Shown: piece after piece, positions 1-7,354 of the stretch
Layout of the letters: each line of letters opens with the position of its first letter
How positions within the stretch are numbered: position 1 is the first letter of the stretch
Source of the DNA: Novosphingopyxis sp038234155
GTDB taxonomy: Bacteria; Pseudomonadota; Alphaproteobacteria; Sphingomonadales; Sphingomonadaceae
NCBI GenBank assembly: GCA_038234155.1
Contig: JBBSUT010000082.1
Location: 1 to 10,573, forward strand
Length of the DNA: 10,573 nt
Direction of reading: 5' to 3'
Translations under genes and position numbers: made by a program
Notes under the pieces: generated by a model
Told to the model about the DNA's origin: nothing
Databases searched by the model: none
What the model saw: only the letters and a program-made list of their open reading frames with translations

Positions 1-1268
1 CCAAGCGCAATCCGGCGCAGGCCGGCCGCGCCGAACGTGTCCTCCTCGCCCAGCGAGAACAGCCGACGCTGCGGAATCAGCACGGCGGCGGCCAGGATCA
101 GGATGGGATGCTCCCACGTCCAGTCGAACAGCATCGGCGCGATCAGCGCGCAGAACAGACCGCCGATCACGCCGCCGACCGACATCATCAGATAGAATAG
201 CGTCAGATGCTCGGGCGACGGCCGCGCGGCGTACATCCGCCCGTGCAGCGCCACGGAGACCGCAAACAGCAGCAGCAGGCTGGCGCCCAGTGGCAGCAGC
301 ACCGATCCACCCGGCGTAAGATAGGTGAGCCCGCCGCCGAGCAGCAGCGCGGCCGGAGTGAGCAGGGTGATGACGTCGGTTGGCCCGCGCCAGCTGGCAA
401 AGGCCACGGTGAAGCTGAGCAGATAAAGCCCCAGCGGGATCGCCCCGATCAGCGGCATCGCCACCAGATCGGTGGTGAGATAGGTGGTGGCCGACAGCAT
501 CAGGCCGGACGGGACCGCCGCCAGCACGATCCAGCGGCGTTTTTCGCTCCAGCCGGGCGCGGGTGCAGCCGCCGGTTCGCCGAGCTGCGATGCCGCCCGC
601 AACGGCTGCGCAGCCAGGCCTTCTGCTTGCGGCGCCGCGCGCACCAGGGCCCATCCGCAGCCCGTCACCAGCAGCAGCAGGCCGATGTACAGCACCGACC
701 ACAGATGGCTTTGCGCGTTCAGGCTGAACATCGGCTCGGCCAGCAGAGGATAGGCCATCAGTCCCGCGAAACTGCCGAAGCTGGATGCGGCGTAGAGGGC
801 ATAAGGCTCCCCTTCCTGACCGGACAGCGCATACCAGCGCTGCATCAGCGGCGCCTGCGCCGACACCATGAAGAACAGCGGCCCGATCGATGCCAGCAGC
901 AGCCACGGCACCCAGATCGCGGTGGTGCCGTCGCCGGGCGGCTGAAACCCGGCCAGTCCGACCGGCAGCCACAGCATCGCCAGCGCAAACAGCAGGACGT
1001 GCAGGCCGGCCTGCTTGCGACGGCGCAGCGCCGCAATCCGGTGCGCATAGGCATAGCCAGCCAGCAGAAGCGCCTGATACACCAGCATCGCACTGTTCCA
1101 GACCGCCGGCGCTCCGCCAAGCCGGGGCAAGGCCATGCGTGCCAGCATCGGCTGCACCAGAAACAGCAGGAAACTGCCGGTCAGGATCGTGACGACAAAC
1201 AGCCAGCGCCGGCCGGCAGGGGCGGCGGCTGCGGCGATTTGAGCGGCCGGGCCTAAGGCGGCGGCCAT
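1..1268 (-). CDS. Spermidine synthase-like polytopic membrane protein, N-terminal membrane part (cut by left edge)
   Basis: The reading frame is open from an ATG at 1268 to the window edge and gives about 422 residues, so the C-terminus is missing. The visible part is strongly hydrophobic, with roughly 10-12 predicted membrane spans, the first near residues 22-40. Two segments resemble the membrane domain of fused MFS/spermidine-synthase-like proteins: W57-NSAMLVYQALLLAGYAYAH, and H342-GRMYAARPSPEHLTLFYL followed by a GG-rich span and ALIAPMLF. In that family a soluble SpeE-like methyltransferase-fold domain usually follows, which would lie outside the window, so true aminopropyltransferase activity cannot be judged. 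The last visible residues are soluble and charged, as expected at such a junction. It lies 51 bases after hemB on the same strand and may be co-transcribed with it. AGGGG or AGGA stretches precede the ATG, next to a perfect inverted repeat. Substrate unknown; a plain transporter is the alternative. Confidence 0.72.
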   Translation of the reverse strand, partial: MAAALGPAAQIAAAAAPAGRRWLFVVTILTGSFLLFLVQPMLARMALPRLGGAPAVWNSAMLVYQALLLAGYAYAHRIAALRRRKQAGLHVLLFALAMLWLPVGLAGFQPPGDGTTAIWVPWLLLASIGPLFFMVSAQAPLMQRWYALSGQEGEPYALYAASSFGSFAGLMAYPLLAEPMFSLNAQSHLWSVLYIGLLLLVTGCGWALVRAAPQAEGLAAQPLRAASQLGEPAAAPAPGWSEKRRWIVLAAVPSGLMLSATTYLTTDLVAMPLIGAIPLGLYLLSFTVAFASWRGPTDVITLLTPAALLLGGGLTYLTPGGSVLLPLGASLLLLFAVSVALHGRMYAARPSPEHLTLFYLMMSVGGVIGGLFCALIAPMLFDWTWEHPILILAAAVLIPQRRLFSLGEEDTFGAAGLRRIAL

Positions 1269-1280
1269 GATCCTATTTCC

Positions 1281-1300
1281 CCTTCCCGCAGGCGGGAAGG
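1281..1300. repeat. Perfect 9-bp inverted repeat between hemB and the membrane-protein gene
   Basis: The arms ccttcccgc (1281-1289) and gcgggaagg (1292-1300) are perfect complements around a 2-base centre. On the minus strand the repeat follows the hemB stop (1320), and its distal arm runs straight into the purine-rich ribosome-binding region of the next gene (start at 1268). No T-run follows, so it is not a standard intrinsic terminator. It may be a dispersed palindromic element, an mRNA-stabilising hairpin, or a structure that hides the ribosome-binding site. The structure is seen; the role is inferred. Confidence 0.6.
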
Positions 1301-1319
1301 ATTGCCGGTTCCATCCGCT

Positions 1320-2312
1320 TCACCCAAGCAGCTTCGCCGCAACCGGCGCGTGATAGCTCAGCACCCCGCTGGCCCCGGCGCGCTTGAAGCCGGTGAGGAT
1401 CTCGATGAGCAGCGTATCGCGTTCACCCACGCCGGCCGCGGCCATTGCCTCGATCATCGCATATTCGCCCGACACCATATAAGCGTAGACCGGCAGCGCG
1501 AAGCGGTCGGCCGCCATGCGCACGATGTCCAGATAGGGCAGGCCGGGCTTTACCATGACGCTGTCCGCGCCCTCGGCAACGTCCATGGCGATCTCGCGCA
1601 TCGCCTCGGCACTGTTGGCCGGGTCCAGCTGGTAGCTTTTCTTGTCGCCCTTCAAGAGCCCGCCCGAGCCGACGGCGTCGCGGAACGGGCCGTAGAAAGC
1701 GGAGGCATATTTGGCGGCATAGGCCATGATCTGGACGTTGGCATGGCCCTCCTGCTCCAGCGCCTCGCGGATCGCGCCGATGCGGCCGTCCATCATGTCC
1801 GACGGCGCCACGATGTCCGACCCCGCGGCGGCCTGGTTCAGCGCCTGTTGCACCAGCGCGTCGACGGTGGCGTCGTTGACGACATAGCCCGCCGGGTCCA
1901 GCAGCCCGTCCTGTCCGTGGCTGGTATAGGGATCGAGCGCGACATCGGTCAGCACGCCAATCGCATCGCCCACCGCATCCTTGATCGCGCGGATTGCGCG
2001 GCACATCAGATTATCGGGATTGGCGGCCTCCTCGCCGTCTTCGCTGCGCAGATCGTGCGGCGTATTGGGGAACAGGGCAAGGCACGGGATGCCCAGATCG
2101 ATCGCCTGCCTGGCTTTGTCGGCCAGACCCGCGAGCGGCATGCGGGAGACGCCGGGCAGGCTGGCCACCGGCTCCTCGCGGTCACCATTGGCGAGGAACA
2201 GCGGCCAGATCAGGTCGCTCGGATGCAGCCGGTTTTCGCGCACCATGTCGCGGCTCCAGGCGGCGGAGCGGGTGCGGCGCAGGCGCGCGGCGGGGTAGGC
2301 GGCGTCAGACAT
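1320..2312 (-). CDS. hemB: Delta-aminolevulinic acid dehydratase (porphobilinogen synthase, HemB)
   Basis: Cytoplasmic enzyme that condenses two 5-aminolevulinate molecules into porphobilinogen, the second common step of haem and other tetrapyrrole synthesis. At 330 residues it has the usual family length and looks complete. The two Schiff-base lysines are visible as Lys201 (MAYAAKYASAFYGPFRD) and Lys255 (SVMVKPGLPYLDI). The metal-site segment D123-VALDPYTSHGQDG is aspartate-rich and lacks the cysteine triad of zinc-dependent HemB, so this is the Mg-dependent type typical of alphaproteobacteria and Pseudomonas. YMVSGEYAM (278-286) is also typical of the family. The ATG at 2312 is preceded by GGGAGA with five bases of spacing. 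The gene is 92 bases downstream of the M23 peptidase gene and 51 bases upstream of the membrane-protein gene, all on the minus strand. Co-transcription is possible, but hairpins lie in both gaps. Confidence 0.97.
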   Translation of the reverse strand: MSDAAYPAARLRRTRSAAWSRDMVRENRLHPSDLIWPLFLANGDREEPVASLPGVSRMPLAGLADKARQAIDLGIPCLALFPNTPHDLRSEDGEEAANPDNLMCRAIRAIKDAVGDAIGVLTDVALDPYTSHGQDGLLDPAGYVVNDATVDALVQQALNQAAAGSDIVAPSDMMDGRIGAIREALEQEGHANVQIMAYAAKYASAFYGPFRDAVGSGGLLKGDKKSYQLDPANSAEAMREIAMDVAEGADSVMVKPGLPYLDIVRMAADRFALPVYAYMVSGEYAMIEAMAAAGVGERDTLLIEILTGFKRAGASGVLSYHAPVAAKLLG

Positions 2313-2392
2313 GGGTCTCTCCCGGAGCGCCCGGCAAAGCGGGATGCGCGCCGGAAGCCCGCTGCTTAAACCCTCCCCGCGCGCGCCTCAAC

Positions 2393-2419
2393 CGCCGATC
2401 GGTTTCAGGCCGATCGGCG
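2393..2419. repeat. Perfect 10-bp stem-loop spanning the stop codon of the M23 peptidase gene
   Basis: The arms cgccgatcgg (2393-2402) and ccgatcggcg (2410-2419) are perfectly complementary with a 7-base loop. The loop contains the TGA stop of the M23 gene (minus strand, 2407-2405). The stem is very stable, but the bases after it on the minus strand are GC-rich with no T-run. It is therefore better read as a 3'-end stabilising or attenuating hairpin between the M23 gene and hemB than as a classical intrinsic terminator. Confidence 0.55.
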
Positions 2420-3961
2420 CGATCCCAGTCGGTCGATCTCGCGCGCCGGGGCGGTGTCGCTGCGCGCCGTGGTGAGCTGACCGAGCGCCGCGCCCGGCTT
2501 GACCGCCATCAAGTTGCGCAGCACTGCCTTGAAATTGGCAAGCTCCGCGCCCGAAAGCTGTGCGCGCTCGATATATGTGATCGAGAACGGGTTTACCGCA
2601 CGCCCGCCGCGATAGAGTTCGTAATGAAGATGCGGCCCGGTGGACAGGCCGGTGGAGCCGACATAGCCGATGATCTGGCCGCGCCGCACGCGCTGTCCGT
2701 TGCGCGCCGCGATGCGGCTCATATGGGCATAGCCGGTGGCGATGCCGCCGCTGTGCTGCAGCTTGACGAAATTGCCGTGTCCGCCGTGGCGCCCGGAATA
2801 GGTCACCACAGCGTCGGCCACGGCAAAGATCGGATCGCCATAATGGGCGCGCAGATCGACGCCGCTGTGCATCCGGGCATAGCCGAGCACCGGATGGAAG
2901 CGGCGGCCGAAACCGGAGGTGACCGCGCCGCTGACCGGACGCAGCATCTCGCCGCGGGTCTTGCCGACGCCGGACGCCTCGAACCACTGCGTTGTGCCGC
3001 CCGTGGTCCAGCGCAGCATCTGCGCCCTGTCCTGTCCGTCGCGCGTCAAACCGGCATAGCGCAGATCGCCAACTTCCACCTCGCCGGTTTCCGCACGGCG
3101 ATAATCCAGCACCAGATCAAATGCGTCGGTCGACCGGATCGAACCGATATTCAGCTGTCCGGCGATCACCTGGAGATATTTCTGTACTGCCTCGGCCGGT
3201 GCGCCGGCGGCGCGGGCGGAGCGATAGAGCGACCCGCCCACGGTGCCGCGCACGCGCAGCGGGGTATCGTCCACCTTGATCGGATCGCGCTTCAATCGCA
3301 GCGTGCCATCGACACGCCCGACGGCAAGGTTGAGATCGAAGCGCGCGCGAAAGGCGAGCGTTTCGAGAGGGCGGGGCTGGGTTTTCGACGTCCGGCGGCC
3401 CAGCACCATGTCGATGCGGGTGCCCGGCTCGATATCGGAGAGGTCCATCGCCTGGCCGATCATCGCCGTGACGGCGCCGGCATCCGATCCGCCCACGCCG
3501 GCGCGCTTGAGCACGCGCTCAAAACTGTCGCCCCGGCCCAGGGTGGCGGTCATGTCGATCTGCGGACGTTCCGGGCTGGCCTTCAGCGCGGCGACGGCAT
3601 CGGTGGCGGCCATGTGGCGCCCGCTGTCCGCGCCATAAGCGAGCGGCATGATCATATAGGCGCGCGACTCCTCGAACCGATCGCCGACCAGCGTGTCGGC
3701 CTGCGCCCCGTAGATTGGCTGAAAACCGGGATGAAGCACAACAGCGATCGCCGCCAGCAGGATCAGCGTGAACAGGCCGCGCCACCAGCGGACCGATCCG
3801 ATATCCGCGCCCAGATCGACCGACAGTTCGAACAGCGGCAGCGCGTTGACGCGCTCGCGGAACTTATTGGGGGCGGGGGCGCCGAACGCAACCGCATTGC
3901 CGAGCGAAAGCGCTGCCGCGCCCGCTCCGCCGATCGGAAACTCTTCGCGTTCCTTGAACAA
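2405..3961 (-). CDS. M23-family peptidoglycan metallopeptidase, single-pass membrane-anchored
   Basis: Predicted zinc endopeptidase that cuts peptidoglycan cross-links in the periplasm during wall growth or division. From the TTG at 3961 it has 518 residues: a cytoplasmic N-terminus of about 60 residues, one membrane span (roughly 63-77, FTLILLAAIAVV), a middle periplasmic region containing a LysM/OapA-like stretch (GDSFERVLKRAGV, about 144-156), and a C-terminal M23 domain (about 340-460). Zinc and catalytic residues are visible as His365 and Asp369 (HSGVD), His413 (YAHMS), and His444 and His446 (HLHYE), so it should be active rather than an EnvC/NlpD-like activator. Start choice: the frame extends to another TTG at 4006, but only the one at 3961 has a good ribosome-binding site (AAAGGG, seven bases away), and homologues I recall begin MFxxxE much like this one. 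Located 92 bases upstream of hemB and divergent from the helicase gene. Specificity (DD-endopeptidase or other) is not determined by the sequence. Confidence 0.9.
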   Translation of the reverse strand: MFKEREEFPIGGAGAAALSLGNAVAFGAPAPNKFRERVNALPLFELSVDLGADIGSVRWWRGLFTLILLAAIAVVLHPGFQPIYGAQADTLVGDRFEESRAYMIMPLAYGADSGRHMAATDAVAALKASPERPQIDMTATLGRGDSFERVLKRAGVGGSDAGAVTAMIGQAMDLSDIEPGTRIDMVLGRRTSKTQPRPLETLAFRARFDLNLAVGRVDGTLRLKRDPIKVDDTPLRVRGTVGGSLYRSARAAGAPAEAVQKYLQVIAGQLNIGSIRSTDAFDLVLDYRRAETGEVEVGDLRYAGLTRDGQDRAQMLRWTTGGTTQWFEASGVGKTRGEMLRPVSGAVTSGFGRRFHPVLGYARMHSGVDLRAHYGDPIFAVADAVVTYSGRHGGHGNFVKLQHSGGIATGYAHMSRIAARNGQRVRRGQIIGYVGSTGLSTGPHLHYELYRGGRAVNPFSITYIERAQLSGAELANFKAVLRNLMAVKPGAALGQLTTARSDTAPAREIDRLGSRRSA

Positions 3962-4312
3962 CCCCGAACCCTTTCGCGAACGGCACCTGCACCGTTCGGC
4001 CTCCAATGTGCCTGCGACTGTGGCGGATCAGGGTTAAAGTCAATTTAATCGGCGGTGGAGTGACGAGCGCTTGCGATGAGCTGTGCCGCTGGGGCGACGG
4101 GGTGTGGAACGAATGGCCATGGTGCGGGAGTGAGACAGCAAAGCTTGGTACGTCCTGAGCCTGTCGCAGGAGGCTCCTGGACATGGCTCGGCGCGCGTTC
4201 GGCGAGCGCCCTTCAGCAGGTTCGGGACGAAAGACATTGCCGGGCGTTGCAGACGGCGCAAACTGCTTCGCTTGCATTTACCGTGCGAGCGCCCGATCTT
4301 GGTCACCACCAG
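3962..4312. other. Divergent intergenic region between the M23 and helicase genes
   Basis: About 350 bases with no convincing gene. An AT-rich island at 4034-4048 (ttaaa, 5 bases, tttaa) stands out against the GC-rich surroundings and has 5-bp inverted arms. It is the likeliest place for a regulator or promoter, although a TTGACT there (minus strand, 4043-4038) lacks a good -10 partner. Bases 4151-4230 hold a degenerate dispersed inverted repeat. Helicase-frame codons are open upstream of 4313, but their translation runs across that repeat and does not look like protein. Confidence 0.5.
4151..4230. repeat. Degenerate dispersed inverted repeat (sphingomonad-type intergenic element)
   Basis: The left arm begins cgtcctgagcctgtcg (4151-4166). 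The right arm, ending near 4230, is an imperfect reverse complement of it (cttcagcaggttcgggacg, 4211-4229). An internal GC-rich segment separates them. The arms resemble the widespread intergenic motif related to cgtcctgagcctgtcgaagg / ccttcgacaggctcaggacg. Its spurious translations (RPEPxEGR and RQAQD) appear here on the minus strand as RPEPAEGR and LRQAQDVP. Arm similarity is seen directly; the family link is from memory and needs a genome search. Confidence 0.6.
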
Positions 4313-7300
4313 ATGGCCGAGTTCGACACATCCCCGATCACTGCCGTTCTTGGGCCCACCAACACCGGCAAGACCCACCTCGCAGTCGAGCGGCTGACCG
4401 CGCATTCCAGCGGCATGATCGGCTTCCCGCTGCGGCTCCTGGCGCGCGAGGTGTACGACCGGGTGTGCGCGATGAAGGGCGCAAACCGCGTCGCGCTGAT
4501 CACCGGAGAGGAGAAGATCGAGCCGCCCGACGCGCGCTGGTTTCTGTGCACCGCCGAATCGATGCCGCTCGACAGGGAACTGGGATTCGTCGCGCTGGAC
4601 GAGGCGCAACTGGGCGCCGATCCGGAGCGCGGCCATGTGTTCACCGACCGGCTGCTGCGCGCGCGTGGCCGCGAGGAGACGATGATCCTGGGATCGGACA
4701 TGCTGCGCCCGGTGATCCGGCATCTCCTGCCCGAAGCACAGATCGTCACCCGCCCGCGCTTTTCCACGCTGAGCTATGCCGGAGCCAAAAAGCTGTCCCG
4801 CCTGCCGCGCCGCAGCGCCATCGTCGCCTTCTCTGTCGAGGAGGTTTATGCCGTGGCCGAAATGCTGCGGCGCTTCGCGGGCGGCGCGGCGGTGGTGATG
4901 GGGGCGCTTTCACCCTCCACCCGCAACGCGCAGGTGCGGATGTTCCAAGAGGGCGAGGTTGATTATCTGGTGGCGACCGATGCCATTGGCATGGGGCTCA
5001 ACCTCGATGTGCGCCACGTCGCCTTTGCCTCGCTGCACAAGTTCGACGGGCACCGGCGGCGGCGGCTGACGGTGCCGGAAATGGCACAGATCGCGGGGCG
5101 CGCCGGACGCCACCAGACCGACGGTACGTTCGGGGTGCTGACAGGCAAGGGCGGGGAGTTCACGCCCGAAGAGATTGCGGCGATCGAGGAGCACCGGTTC
5201 AAACCGCTGGAGCATCTTTACTGGCGCGAGAGCGAGCCGCGCTTCACCGATGTCGGCACGCTGATCGGTGATCTGGAGGCCAAGCCCGGCGATCCGGTGC
5301 TGAAGGCCGCGCCCGAAGCGGTCGATCTGGCCGTGCTGAAGCGGTTGACCGACAGCGCCGAAGTGATGGCCGCCGTGGGGGGGGCCAAGGGGCTGCGGCG
5401 GCTGTGGGCGGCGGCATCGCTGCCCGATTTCCGCCAGGTTGGGCCCGATCATCATGCCCGCTTCGTCACCCGGCTGTGGCCGTATCTCGCCGCGGGAGCC
5501 CTGCCGCGCGCGATGGTGGCGCAGGAAATCGCGCGGCTGGACGATATGCGCGGCGATGTCGAGGCGCTGGCGCAGAAGATCGCGGCGACGCGGACCTGGT
5601 CCTATATCACGCATCGGCCCGACTGGGTGGAGGACCGCGCTGACATGGCGGAGCGCACCCGCGCGCTGGAACAGAAATTGTCCGACGCGCTGCACGACCG
5701 GCTGCGCCAGCGTTTTGTCGACCGGCGAACCTCGGTTCTGCTGCGCAAGATGGGCAAGGATGCCACGCTTCTGCCCGTTTCACTTGACGAATCCGGCACG
5801 GTGCTGGTTGATGGAGAGGAGATCGGCACGCTCGACGGTTTCCGGTTCCGGCCGGTGCCCGGCGCGGGTGCCAGCGAAAGTCGCCTGCTGTTGGCGGCCG
5901 CGGAACGACATCTCGGAGGATTGATGACGCAGAAAGCGGGCGAACTGGCCGCATCGGATGATGCCGATTTCACGCTGGAGGCAAACGCCGCCGGGCGACC
6001 CGCCATTATGTGGCGCGGCGGCGAGCTGGGCTTGCTCGAGCCGGGCAAAACCTTGCTGCAGCCGGTGTTCAAACCGGCCAAGGCGCTGAACGGCCTGGAG
6101 GGCGGAGACCTGGCCGCCGTTGTGACCCGGGCCGAAGGCTGGCTGACATCGCGGATCGAAAAGCATCTGGGCGGGGTAACCGCGCTGCTGGCCTTGTCGC
6201 AGAGCGTGCACGCGCCGCCGCCGGTGCGGGCGCTCGCGGTCCAGCTGGCCGAACAGGGCGGCGTGGCCGCGCGCGCCGACGTGGCGGACGCCGTACATGG
6301 GCTGGACAAGGATCAGCGGGCCGCCGCGCGCAAGGCGGGGATCGTGTTCGGCGCGCTCGATATCTACCATCATCTGGCGCTCAAGCCCGGCGCGGCGCGC
6401 TGGCGCAGTGCGCTCGATGCTGTGATGACCGGCAAGGCGATGCCCGATCTGCCGCCGGAAAGCGCCGTGCATCTGACCGACTGGCGCTTCGCCGATGCGC
6501 GCGATTGCCGCAATGCGGGCTATCGCCGCTTCGGAACCGAACATCTGCGGATCGATCTGGTCGAGCGGCTCGCGAAAAAAGCGCATGAGGCGCGGGGCCA
6601 GGCGCGCGATTTCGACATCGATCTGGCGCTGCCCACCTCGCTCGGTCTCAGCGAGCCGGGTTTTGACATGCTGATGCGCGACGCAGGTTTTCGTCGGCTG
6701 CCGCCCGCGAAGCCTGCCGGGGCCGGAGCCGGCGCGGGTGGAGCGGGCTTGGATGACAAGGGCGGGGATGGAGCGGTCGAGGTTGTGCCGGCCGCCCCGG
6801 ACGAGCGTTCGATGTCGAGGGCGGACGCCGCTGCCGCCGATCCGGTGATCGACACGCCATCCGCGCCGGACGTGCCGCCGGGAACCGCGCCTGAAACCGG
6901 AACCGGTCAGGAGCCGCCGGTCGAGTTCCACCCTGCCGCAGAGAACCCCGACGTGAGCCCTGAAGTGAGCCCCCCAGAGAGCCCAGGGGAGAGCCCGGCA
7001 GAGAACCCGGCAGAGAACCCGGCAGAAAACCCGGAAGAACCACCTGCCGCCGAAGATACCGCCGCGGCCCAAGATCCCGCCACGCCCGAAGCGGCGGCTG
7101 ACGAGGCGCCCGCGGGTGCCGTCCCGTCTCCGCAGGCGCGCGCCGTCCATCCGGTACTGCGCTATCGCTGGGTCGGGTTGCCCAAGCCGGGCCGGGAGCA
7201 GGCGCGCAAGGGGCACGGCGGGCAGAAGCGGCCGGACAAGGGCCGCGGCCCAGGGGGCGATGACCCCAAGGGCGCGCCGCCGCCGCCGCCCAGGGAAAAG

Positions 7301-7354
7301 CCGGTGCAGAGCGCCCTGGCCGAGCAGTTGGCGGCGCTTACGGGCCGCCGCTGA
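4313..7354 (+). CDS. SUV3-like superfamily 2 (DExH) RNA helicase with long disordered C-terminal tail
   Basis: Predicted ATP-dependent RNA helicase of the SUV3 group; in mitochondria SUV3 partners an exoribonuclease to degrade structured RNA. From the ATG at 4313 it has 1013 residues. Visible motifs are Walker A GPTNTGKT (14-21), DEAQ (96-99), ATDAIGMGLNL (221-231) and QIAGRAGR (259-266). A long conserved-looking helical region follows to about residue 796. The remaining roughly 215 residues are low complexity: Gly/Ala-rich, then Pro/Glu-rich with seven tetrapeptide repeats (881-908), then a Lys/Arg/Gly-rich stretch, ending in a short amphipathic segment (PVQSALAEQLAAL). Start choice: the frame is open to an ATG at 4076, but those residues run across an intergenic repeat, and the helicase core starts about ten residues after 4313. 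No strong ribosome-binding site precedes 4313; GTG 4283 is an alternative. Its stop abuts the S4 gene start, so the two are co-translated. Sure of helicase family, unsure of RNA target. Confidence 0.9.
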   Translation: MAEFDTSPITAVLGPTNTGKTHLAVERLTAHSSGMIGFPLRLLAREVYDRVCAMKGANRVALITGEEKIEPPDARWFLCTAESMPLDRELGFVALDEAQLGADPERGHVFTDRLLRARGREETMILGSDMLRPVIRHLLPEAQIVTRPRFSTLSYAGAKKLSRLPRRSAIVAFSVEEVYAVAEMLRRFAGGAAVVMGALSPSTRNAQVRMFQEGEVDYLVATDAIGMGLNLDVRHVAFASLHKFDGHRRRRLTVPEMAQIAGRAGRHQTDGTFGVLTGKGGEFTPEEIAAIEEHRFKPLEHLYWRESEPRFTDVGTLIGDLEAKPGDPVLKAAPEAVDLAVLKRLTDSAEVMAAVGGAKGLRRLWAAASLPDFRQVGPDHHARFVTRLWPYLAAGALPRAMVAQEIARLDDMRGDVEALAQKIAATRTWSYITHRPDWVEDRADMAERTRALEQKLSDALHDRLRQRFVDRRTSVLLRKMGKDATLLPVSLDESGTVLVDGEEIGTLDGFRFRPVPGAGASESRLLLAAAERHLGGLMTQKAGELAASDDADFTLEANAAGRPAIMWRGGELGLLEPGKTLLQPVFKPAKALNGLEGGDLAAVVTRAEGWLTSRIEKHLGGVTALLALSQSVHAPPPVRALAVQLAEQGGVAARADVADAVHGLDKDQRAAARKAGIVFGALDIYHHLALKPGAARWRSALDAVMTGKAMPDLPPESAVHLTDWRFADARDCRNAGYRRFGTEHLRIDLVERLAKKAHEARGQARDFDIDLALPTSLGLSEPGFDMLMRDAGFRRLPPAKPAGAGAGAGGAGLDDKGGDGAVEVVPAAPDERSMSRADAAAADPVIDTPSAPDVPPGTAPETGTGQEPPVEFHPAAENPDVSPEVSPPESPGESPAENPAENPAENPEEPPAAEDTAAAQDPATPEAAADEAPAGAVPSPQARAVHPVLRYRWVGLPKPGREQARKGHGGQKRPDKGRGPGGDDPKGAPPPPPREKPVQSALAEQLAALTGRR
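6953..7036 (+). repeat. Seven-copy 12-bp tandem repeat inside the helicase gene
   Basis: Seven consecutive 12-base units lie exactly in frame. The best-preserved unit is gagaacccggca, twice identical at 7001-7012 and 7013-7024, with diverged copies on both sides. They encode the tetrapeptides VSPE, VSPP, ESPG, ESPA, ENPA, ENPA and ENPE at helicase residues 881-908. Copy number could change by slippage without breaking the frame. Confidence 0.9.

Noticed and set aside
207..1256. 349-codon plus-strand open frame opposite the membrane-protein gene
   Set aside because: The translation is Gln/Arg/His-rich and low complexity, whereas the minus strand encodes a coherent multi-span membrane protein.
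1302..2369. 355-codon plus-strand open frame opposite hemB
   Set aside because: hemB on the other strand has all catalytic motifs; this frame is its antisense shadow.
4015..4043. TTGACT as -35 of an M23 gene promoter on the minus strand
   Set aside because: At 16-18 bases of spacing the candidate -10 hexamers (such as CAGTCG) are poor, so the promoter call is not supported.
1994..4048. 684-codon plus-strand open frame opposite the M23 gene and part of hemB
   Set aside because: It crosses two recognisable minus-strand genes and has no domain; it is a product of high GC.
3864..4277. Minus-strand open frame with RPEPAEGR and LRQAQDVP
   Set aside because: These strings are the known false translation of a dispersed intergenic repeat, and the frame overlaps the real M23 gene start.
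4076..4312. N-terminal extension of 79 residues on the helicase
   Set aside because: Its codons run through an intergenic inverted repeat, the residues do not look like a folded domain, and the helicase core begins just after the ATG at 4313.
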